This document shows, in pieces, positions 27,181 through 33,578 of a DNA stretch of 34,930 nucleotides (position 1 is its first letter; each line of letters begins with the position of its first letter). Location of the stretch: the NCBI GenBank assembly GCA_012839605.1, contig DUNA01000008.1, forward strand, positions 1-34,930, given 5' to 3'. Source of the stretch: Bacteroidales bacterium (GTDB taxonomy: Bacteria; Bacteroidota; Bacteroidia; Bacteroidales; UBA932). A model generated the notes under the pieces. That model was given only the letters and a program-made list of their open reading frames with translations. It made no database searches and was not told where the DNA came from. A program made the translations under genes and the position numbers.

Positions 27181-29135
27181 TTTCTCTTTCACAGATAGGA
27201 GTTTCTTTTGCGCATAAGGAATTGTTTTCCGGCATTTCTTTTCATATCAACAGAAAAGACAGGATAGCTTTGGTGGGGAAAAACGGAACGGGAAAGACTA
27301 CCTTGATGAAAGTCATTACCGGTATGTTGGAACCTACAGAAGGTAGTGTGGCCAGAAAGGATCCTATGCGTTGCGGGTACTTGCCGCAACATATGGACCA
27401 TGCAAAAGACAAATCTGTTTTGGAAGAAGCGCTTACCGTTTTTGTAGAAATAGACAACATCTCTGAACGGATAGAACAAATACACGTGCTTCTTGCACAA
27501 GAAGAGGAATACCATACGACCGCGTACGAAGCACTGTTGGTAGAATTGGCAGATTTGAACGATCGGTACCGGATTCTTTCTTCTGAAAGTCCTCTGGGCA
27601 ATGCAGAAAGAGTCCTTCTGGGACTGGGATTTAAAAGGGAAGATCTGAACAAACCCACAGCCGTCTTTTCTGAAGGATGGAACATGCGGATTGAATTGGC
27701 AAAACTCATTTTGTCCAACCCCGATATCTTGTTGTTGGACGAACCTACAAACCATTTGGACATTGAAAGCTTACGTTGGCTGGAAGAATATTTGGATGCG
27801 TTCGCCGGAGCGTTGTTGGTAGTATCGCACGACAGGACGTTTTTAGATACCGTTACCCACAGAACCATTGAATTGTCAATGGGCAGAATGTACGATTACA
27901 AAGTATCTTATTCTCATTTTATTGCATTGAGGAAAGAACGCGTAGCACAACAAACGGCCGCCTATGAAAACCAGCAAAAAGCCATTGAGAAAACAAAAGA
28001 ATTTATAGAGCGATTCCGTTATAAGCCTACCAAGTCCAATCAAGTACAGAGCCGAATCAAGCAATTGGAAAAAATGGAGTTGGTGGAAATAGACCCCGTA
28101 GACCATTCCGGCATTCACATCCGTTTTCCTCAGCCTCCGCGTAGCGGACAAGTTGTGTACCGTTGCAAAGACATCACGGCCGGCTACGACGGAAAACCTG
28201 TTTTCAAAGGAGCTTCTTTGGTGTTGGAAAGGGGAGACAAGATTGCGTTTGTGGGAAGAAACGGAGAAGGCAAAACGACGTTGCTCAAGCTGCTGGCCGG
28301 AGCCGGAGAGGCCCGGGAATCGGCTCCGCAACTATTGGAAGGCTCCTTAGAAGAAGGACATCAGGTCAATACAGGGTATTATGCACAAAATCAAGATGAA
28401 TTGTTGCGTAAGGACTATACTGTCTTTCAAACGGTAGATGAAATAGCCGTAGGAGACATACGGACAAAGTTGAGGGATTTGCTGGGTGCCTTTCTTTTCA
28501 GGGGTGATGACATAGATAAGAAAACAGATGTGTTGAGCGGAGGCGAACGAGCCCGTTTGGCCATGGCTGTTCTCATGTTGCAACCTTATAACGTATTGTT
28601 GTTGGACGAACCTACAAACCACATGGACATCCCTTCCAAGGAAATATTGAAAGAAGCGCTCATGCAATATACCGGTACGGTAATCCTTGTTTCTCACGAC
28701 AGAACATTCTTGGATGGCTTGGTGGACAAAGTATACGAATTCAAAGATGGAAAAGTGAGGGAGCACTTGGGCGGCATTCACATATATTTGGAAAGAACCA
28801 AGAAAGAAGAAAAAGCCAACGTCCCGGAAAAGAGTGAACCGGAAAAAGAAAACGTTAGCGATGCAGCTTTGGAATACAAGCAAAGAAAAGAACGGGAGCG
28901 GGCCCTTCGCAGACTGCAATCAAGGGTACACAAACTGGAAAACAAAATAGAAACGCACGAAAACACCTTGTCCCAGTGGGATACGCAATGGAACGAGCGT
29001 ATGAAAGGAGGATTTGACGAAGCGTTTTTAGCCAAATACGAAGCAGAAAAGCAAGCCTTGGAAAAAGCCATGAAGAAATGGGAAGAGGCTCACAATCAAT
29101 TAGACGCGTTTGTTAAAGAAAAAGAAAATGAGTAA
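27177..29135 (+). CDS. ABC-F family ATPase (Uup-like)
   Basis: Cytoplasmic ribosome-associated ATPase with two ABC domains and no membrane segment; 652 residues. First domain: Walker A GKNGTGKTT (about 34-42) and Walker B LLLDEPTNHLDI. The signature reads FSEGWNMRIELA, with Glu in place of the first Gly of the usual SGG. Second domain: Walker A GRNGEGKTT, canonical signature LSGGERARLAMA and LLLDEPTNHMDI. Between them is the P-site tRNA interaction linker (about 240-300, AYENQQKAIEKTKEFIERFRYKPTKS region). A C-terminal charged coiled coil (about 560-652) resembles the Uup type. Whether it resolves stalled ribosomes or affects DNA stability as Uup does is unknown. The start overlaps the WG gene by 4 bp and the end overlaps rlmB by 8 bp. 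Confidence 0.93.
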   Translation: MISLSQIGVSFAHKELFSGISFHINRKDRIALVGKNGTGKTTLMKVITGMLEPTEGSVARKDPMRCGYLPQHMDHAKDKSVLEEALTVFVEIDNISERIEQIHVLLAQEEEYHTTAYEALLVELADLNDRYRILSSESPLGNAERVLLGLGFKREDLNKPTAVFSEGWNMRIELAKLILSNPDILLLDEPTNHLDIESLRWLEEYLDAFAGALLVVSHDRTFLDTVTHRTIELSMGRMYDYKVSYSHFIALRKERVAQQTAAYENQQKAIEKTKEFIERFRYKPTKSNQVQSRIKQLEKMELVEIDPVDHSGIHIRFPQPPRSGQVVYRCKDITAGYDGKPVFKGASLVLERGDKIAFVGRNGEGKTTLLKLLAGAGEARESAPQLLEGSLEEGHQVNTGYYAQNQDELLRKDYTVFQTVDEIAVGDIRTKLRDLLGAFLFRGDDIDKKTDVLSGGERARLAMAVLMLQPYNVLLLDEPTNHMDIPSKEILKEALMQYTGTVILVSHDRTFLDGLVDKVYEFKDGKVREHLGGIHIYLERTKKEEKANVPEKSEPEKENVSDAALEYKQRKERERALRRLQSRVHKLENKIETHENTLSQWDTQWNERMKGGFDEAFLAKYEAEKQALEKAMKKWEEAHNQLDAFVKEKENE

Positions 29136-29871
29136 GAAAAATATTTACGGATTTCATCCGGTAAAAGAATCGCTCCTGGCCGATAAAAAGCCGGACAAGG
29201 TATACTTGAAAAAAGGAGCCGATAGCCCATCAACTGCGCACATTCTTCAATTGGCTCGTACGCACGGTATCCCTGTGCAATACGTTCCCGTTGAAAAATT
29301 GGACAAACTGTCCGCCAGGGGAAACCACCAGGGAGTAGTTGCTCTCTTTTCAGGATTGGAATACGTATCATTGGAAGAGGCTGTAACGAAAGCAGGGGAA
29401 ATGTCTCCGTTCCCGCTTGTGCTGCTGCTGGACGGAGTAAGCGATGTCAGGAATTTTGGAGCCATTGCTCGTACTGCGGAATGCGCCGGAGTGGGGGCGC
29501 TCATTTTGCCGGCCAAAGGCGGCGCTGCCGTCAATCAGGAATCCATACGCACTTCTGCCGGAGCGTTGTTGCGCATACCTACCAGCCGAGTACCCAACTT
29601 GAGAACGGCGCTTTTTTACTTGAAAGACGCCGGATACACTATAATAGGTACGGATGCAAAAGGCGACATACCCTTGTACGAAGCTTCTTTCAAAAGACCG
29701 GTAGCGCTCATTTTGGGGTCGGAAGGGGCCGGCATATCACGGAGTGTCAAGAGCCTATGCGATCATTTGGTGGCCATTCCTCAATGGGGAGAAATTGGTT
29801 CCTTAAACGTATCTGCGGCAGCAGCCGTTGTGTTGTTTGAAGCCGTAAGACAAAAATCAGAACAAATATGA
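29128..29871 (+). CDS. rlmB: 23S rRNA 2'-O-methyltransferase, RlmB-type (SpoU/TrmH)
   Basis: Methylates a 2'-OH in rRNA using S-adenosylmethionine (G2251 of 23S rRNA in E. coli). I take the ATG at 29128 (MSKKNIYGFHPVKESLLADK); an upstream TTG at 29110 is in frame but adds only LKKKK. It has an N-terminal substrate-binding domain (IYGFHPVKESL; RGNHQGVVA) and the three SPOUT motifs: VRNFGAIARTAE, LILGSEGAGIS and GSLNVSAAAAV, which form the trefoil knot. The 247-residue length fits RlmB. It overlaps the ABC-F gene by 8 bp and the flippase gene by 4 bp. Confidence 0.92.
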   Translation: MSKKNIYGFHPVKESLLADKKPDKVYLKKGADSPSTAHILQLARTHGIPVQYVPVEKLDKLSARGNHQGVVALFSGLEYVSLEEAVTKAGEMSPFPLVLLLDGVSDVRNFGAIARTAECAGVGALILPAKGGAAVNQESIRTSAGALLRIPTSRVPNLRTALFYLKDAGYTIIGTDAKGDIPLYEASFKRPVALILGSEGAGISRSVKSLCDHLVAIPQWGEIGSLNVSAAAAVVLFEAVRQKSEQI

Positions 29872-31391
29872 GGGCTATCCTGAAAAAATCGCCGTTAGGC
29901 AAACTGGCCGGGGAAACAGCTATTTACGGAACGAGTACCATATTGGCGCGCGTGCTCAACTTTCTATTGGTGCCTTTGTATACGCGTGTGTTGACAGATC
30001 AAGCTGCTTATGGAGTAGTGGCCGAGTTTATGGCGTATATAGCCGTTTTGCAAGTGGTCCTTGTCATGGGATTGGAAACGGGTTGTTTCCGATACGCTTC
30101 CTTTGCTCAGCAGAAGAAAGACCCGCTACAAGCCGGCAAGGTGTTTTCTACGGCTTTGACGACCGTATCTGTGGTGGCCGGGTTGTTTCTGGCCGTAGTC
30201 GTTCTTCAAAGACAACCTATTGCCAACATCTTGGGTTATGCCCACAGTCCCAAAGCCATTGTTTATGTAGCGGGAATCCTTTTTCTGGATAGCGTTACAG
30301 CCATTCTTTTTGCCCGGTTGCGTTACGAACACAAAGCCGTCAAGTTTGCCGTTTTCAAAACGTTGAAAATTTGTAGCGAACTGGGATTGAACTTGCTCTT
30401 CTTCCTTTGGGCACCGCGCTTTTTGACGGCCAATCCGCAAGCTTTGCTAGGACGCTTCATACCGGCCGTTCCCGATTACAATTACGTGCTCTTTTCTATC
30501 TTCTTATCTTGTATAGTGGCGTTGCTGCTCTTTTTGCCGCAATTGTTTAAGAAGAAGAGTTTTGCATTTGATGGCACCTTGTGGCGTAAATTGATGCTCT
30601 ATTCGCTTCCGTTGATGGTAGCGGGACTGCCCGGTATTTTGAATGATTTTAGCGATCGGCTGTTGTTCCGTTTTCTCATTCCTGCAGACACGTCTTGGAG
30701 GGCTCAAATGGGTATTTACCAAGCCGGTATCAAGCTGGCCGTACTCATAAACTTGTTCATTCAAATGTTCCGGTATGCGGCAGAACCTTTTTTCTTTGGA
30801 CAATCGGGCAACAAAGACGCACCCGATACGTATGCCCGTGTTTTGGAGTATTTTACGGCCTTTTCTATGGTTGTGTACTTGTTTATTCTCTTCTACATAG
30901 ACGTCTTTGGTTTGATCCTGGGCGCCAATTACAGGGAGGGTGTTGCCGTAGTTCCCATCATGGCTCTGGCCTATGTGGTATTGGGTATTTATTTCAATAT
31001 CAGTATTTGGTTTAAATTGTCAGAGAAAACGGGATACGCCGTGTTGATTACGACTGCCGGGTTGGCCATCACCTTGCTCATCAATGTCTTGTTTATGCCG
31101 CGTTACGGCTACATGGCAGCTGCTTGGGGCCATTTGGCCAGTTATTTGGTGATGACCATCATCTGCACCCGGATGGGACGCCGTCATTACCCCGTGCCTT
31201 ACGCATGGGGACGTATTGGAAGCTACCTTGGCGCAGGTATAGGCTTGTATCTGCTGTCCATGTTGTATGGTCATTGGTCCGTACCGTACAAGCTGGCTTT
31301 AAATACGGGACTTTTGGTGGTATATCTTATGTTCTGGGCACGGATGGAGAATTTCTACGGAAAGCTGCGCAAATTACGGCAGCGGCCGTAG
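29868..31391 (+). CDS. Polysaccharide/oligosaccharide flippase (Wzx-like, MOP superfamily)
   Basis: 507-residue inner-membrane protein with about twelve to fourteen hydrophobic helices. The start GETAIYGTSTILARVLNFLLVPLYT is the classical opening of the polysaccharide-exporter family, which flips lipid-linked glycans to the periplasm. No glycosyltransferase or polymerase genes lie beside it, so its cargo (O-antigen, capsule, S-layer glycan or other) is unknown. It overlaps the rlmB stop by 4 bp. Its last 65 bp also encode, on the other strand, the C-terminus of the second methyltransferase, and a 6-bp-stem hairpin lies over the stop codon. Confidence 0.92.
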   Translation: MRAILKKSPLGKLAGETAIYGTSTILARVLNFLLVPLYTRVLTDQAAYGVVAEFMAYIAVLQVVLVMGLETGCFRYASFAQQKKDPLQAGKVFSTALTTVSVVAGLFLAVVVLQRQPIANILGYAHSPKAIVYVAGILFLDSVTAILFARLRYEHKAVKFAVFKTLKICSELGLNLLFFLWAPRFLTANPQALLGRFIPAVPDYNYVLFSIFLSCIVALLLFLPQLFKKKSFAFDGTLWRKLMLYSLPLMVAGLPGILNDFSDRLLFRFLIPADTSWRAQMGIYQAGIKLAVLINLFIQMFRYAAEPFFFGQSGNKDAPDTYARVLEYFTAFSMVVYLFILFYIDVFGLILGANYREGVAVVPIMALAYVVLGIYFNISIWFKLSEKTGYAVLITTAGLAITLLINVLFMPRYGYMAAAWGHLASYLVMTIICTRMGRRHYPVPYAWGRIGSYLGAGIGLYLLSMLYGHWSVPYKLALNTGLLVVYLMFWARMENFYGKLRKLRQRP

Positions 31392-32097
31392 CCACATTGA
31401 GCGATTCTGAACCTTGGCGGTAAGAAGGGATGTACAATCGCATACTCAAACAGTCATACAAATCTGTACGAATGCCGTGCGATTCGCTTCCCAGGACAAC
31501 GATGCCTTCGTCTGGTAAATCTGTCGTATAGATGTTGCTTCCGCCTTGCAGCACGGTACCTATGGTGGGAAGAGACGTATCCCAAAAAAGAGCGAATAAA
31601 TCCATATAATATACCGGCACACGCAAAATGGCTCCCATAGTGGCTTGAACTGTTTTGGGGTTGTACAATTCCACACTGTCTAAAGACGCGTACACCGCTT
31701 TTATATTGAACCAATCTGCAAGACGAATCAAGGTGCCAAAATTACCGGGGTCATTGATTCCGTCCAATGCAAGATACAAGTTTCCTTTTTCCGTAGGAAG
31801 TACTGTTTCTTCAGGCATGCCCACAACGGCCAGGATTCCGGACGGCGTAGTATGGCTTGACATCCGTTCCATTTGGGTGGGTGTTGCCTTTTTGATAATT
31901 TGTGGATCTACGGTAGGAGGAACGACTATGTCTGAAAGGTCCTTACTGTAATACAAGGCTTGCAGGGGAAAAGGGCCGCTTTGGTTCAGAAGTTCTTGAA
32001 CCAGCCTTTTTCCTTCCATGACGAAAGCTCGATTTTGTTGTCGGAACTTCTTCTGTTTCAGCTCTTTTACGTATTGCACTTCTTTCTGACTTACCAT
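31327..32097 (-). CDS. TrmH/SpoU-family RNA 2'-O-methyltransferase
   Basis: 256-residue SPOUT methyltransferase from the ATG at 32097 (MVSQKEVQYVKELKQKKFR). A longer frame to 32172 would run inside speA and is rejected. It has the N-terminal substrate-binding segment (FVMEGKRLVQELL) and the knot motifs DPGNFGTLIRLADWF, IVVLGSESHGI and SESLNVATAAAVICAAF. It differs from the rlmB in this window in the N-terminal domain and looks like the TrmH-like group whose RNA target is not known. It follows speA by 4 nt, so it is probably co-transcribed. About the last 20 residues are encoded opposite the 3' end of the flippase gene. Confidence 0.91.
   Translation of the reverse strand: MVSQKEVQYVKELKQKKFRQQNRAFVMEGKRLVQELLNQSGPFPLQALYYSKDLSDIVVPPTVDPQIIKKATPTQMERMSSHTTPSGILAVVGMPEETVLPTEKGNLYLALDGINDPGNFGTLIRLADWFNIKAVYASLDSVELYNPKTVQATMGAILRVPVYYMDLFALFWDTSLPTIGTVLQGGSNIYTTDLPDEGIVVLGSESHGIRTDLYDCLSMRLYIPSYRQGSESLNVATAAAVICAAFRRNSPSVPRT
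31375..31390. other. Hairpin TACGGC-AGCG-GCCGTA over the flippase stop codon
   Basis: A 6-bp GC-rich perfect stem with a 4-base loop inside the convergent overlap. There is no T-run on either side, so it is not a standard intrinsic terminator. It might still slow or end transcription from both directions. Confidence 0.35.
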
Positions 32098-32101
32098 ATT
32101 C

Positions 32102-33490
32102 TCAATACCCCAGGACTTTAAGCATAGATTTGTACGTCTGCTCTTTAGAAAAGAGTTTTGTGTAGTATTCACCGTCTTCTTCTCCTATGACAACCATTTT
32201 AGGTGCGGGGATCAAGCAGTGTTGTATGCCTCCAAAACCCGAGATGGATTCTTGATAAGCACCTGTGTTGAAAAAGGCTATGTAAAGCGGTTCTTCGTTT
32301 TCGATTTTAGGCATAAAGACGGCGTTGGCGTGGGCCTCGGCATTGTAATAATCTTGTGAATCGCAGGTAAGTCCGCCCAGGAAGACGCGCTGGTATGGTT
32401 CGTTCCATTTGTTGATGGGAAGCAGGATGAAGCGGCGCTTGATGCCCCACGTGTCGGGGAGGGTAGTCATGAATGACGAATCTATCATATACCATCTTTC
32501 CCTGTCGTTCTGCTGCTTCTCTGCCAACACTTGATAAATGTTTACTCCGCTTTCTCCGACCGTAAAAGAACCAAACTCTGTAAATATATCCGGTTCTTTG
32601 ATTCCTCGGCTGTTGCATATGCTTTTGATTTGGGCAATGATTTCTTCTGTCATGTATTCGTAATCGTAGTCGAAAGACAGAGAATTGCGTATGGGAAAGC
32701 CGCCGCCGATATTTAAAGAATCCAATTCCGGACAGAAGTTCTTCAAATCGCAATAGACGTTCACACACTTGGACAATTCGTTCCAATAGTAGGCGTTGTC
32801 TTGAATACCCGTATTGATAAAGAAGTGGAGCATTTTCAATTGGAATTTGGGATTGCGCTTTACGTATTTGTGGTAAAAAGGAACTATGTCGCTGTAGCGA
32901 ATGCCCAAACGGCTTGTGTAAAATTCAAACTTGGGTTCTTCTTCCGCTGCAATACGGATGCCTATTTTACATGGAGTATTTACGGCTTTGTCCAATTTCT
33001 CCATCTCTTGCATGTTGTCTAAAATGGATATGGTGTTTTCCCAACCGGAGTGTATCAAACCGGCTATGTTGTCTATATACTGCTGTTTTTTGTATCCGTT
33101 GCATATGACATAGAGGTCTTTATCTACCACACCTTTTTCATGAAGCGATTCTATGAGGTTGATATCGAACGCGGAAGATGTTTCTATATGGATGTCGTTT
33201 TTGAGGGCTTCTTCCAAAACAAACGAAAAATGAGAAGACTTGGTACAATAGCTGTAATGGTATTCGCCTTCGTAATCTACTTTGGCCATAGCCACATTGA
33301 ACCACCTTTTTGATTTCTGTATTTGTCTGCTGATTTTGGGCAGGTAGTAAAATTTTAGCGGAGTCCCGTATTGTTGGACCAGGTCCATAATGGGTATGTT
33401 GTTAAAAATCAATTCCCCGTCTTCTACGGCAAACTCTTCTTGCGGAAAGTCAAAGCTTTGCTGAATGAGGTCTATGTACTTGTTCTTCAT
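32102..33490 (-). CDS. speA: Arginine decarboxylase-like PLP enzyme (fold type III)
   Basis: 462-residue alanine-racemase-fold decarboxylase of the type annotated as arginine decarboxylase in Flavobacteria and Bacteroidales; it would make agmatine for polyamine synthesis. Seen: the PLP lysine in YCTKSSHF (K84), the HFFINTG segment with His 222, the glycine loop GGGFP (262-266), and C376-D377 in TCDSQD at the expected active-site position in the second domain. The usual EPGR phosphate-binding motif is replaced by TEFGSF (E305). It is shorter than the E. coli SpeA (about 650 aa). Diaminopimelate or carboxynorspermidine substrates cannot be excluded from sequence alone. Its -7 box is 59 nt upstream of the ATG, giving the longest leader here, and that leader carries a direct repeat. 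Confidence 0.85.
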   Translation of the reverse strand: MKNKYIDLIQQSFDFPQEEFAVEDGELIFNNIPIMDLVQQYGTPLKFYYLPKISRQIQKSKRWFNVAMAKVDYEGEYHYSYCTKSSHFSFVLEEALKNDIHIETSSAFDINLIESLHEKGVVDKDLYVICNGYKKQQYIDNIAGLIHSGWENTISILDNMQEMEKLDKAVNTPCKIGIRIAAEEEPKFEFYTSRLGIRYSDIVPFYHKYVKRNPKFQLKMLHFFINTGIQDNAYYWNELSKCVNVYCDLKNFCPELDSLNIGGGFPIRNSLSFDYDYEYMTEEIIAQIKSICNSRGIKEPDIFTEFGSFTVGESGVNIYQVLAEKQQNDRERWYMIDSSFMTTLPDTWGIKRRFILLPINKWNEPYQRVFLGGLTCDSQDYYNAEAHANAVFMPKIENEEPLYIAFFNTGAYQESISGFGGIQHCLIPAPKMVVIGEEDGEYYTKLFSKEQTYKSMLKVLGY

Positions 33491-33495
33491 TTTTG

Positions 33496-33543
33496 TAATG
33501 TAAGTGAGTTACTTAGTATAAAAACATCTAATGTAAGTGAATT
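33496..33543. repeat. Direct repeat TAATGTAAGTGARTT, two copies 33 bp apart
   Basis: Copies at 33496-33510 and 33529-33543 agree at 14 of 15 positions. The 33-bp period is close to three helical turns. Both copies lie in the predicted speA leader, and the second touches the tamL -33 element. The first copy also starts a small inverted repeat, TAAGT-GAGTT-ACTTA (33501-33515). Likely regulator sites; the regulator is unknown. Confidence 0.6.
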
Positions 33544-33574
33544 GGATTACAAATATAATTTTTTTTTACATTTG
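33541..33574 (+). promoter_or_regulatory. tamL promoter (ATTG, 22-bp spacer, TACATTTG)
   Basis: TACATTTG at 33567-33574 is an exact -7 box; ATTG at 33541-33544 is 22 bp upstream. Only four bases (CACT) separate the box from the ATG, so the predicted start of transcription falls on or within a base or two of the start codon. Confidence 0.6.
33550..33557 (-). promoter_or_regulatory. -7 box (TATATTTG) for speA-trmH
   Basis: Exact TAnnTTTG on the minus strand, 59 nt before the speA ATG. It implies a leader of about 50 nt that contains the 15-bp direct repeats. Confidence 0.5.
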
Positions 33575-33578
33575 CACT

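Noticed and set aside
27177-31391. Possible antibiotic-resistance island because of ABC-F and rRNA methyltransferase genes
   Set aside because: The ABC-F is Uup-like with a C-terminal coiled coil and the methyltransferase is an RlmB-type housekeeping enzyme; both fit the surrounding composition and gene packing, and no mobile element is present.
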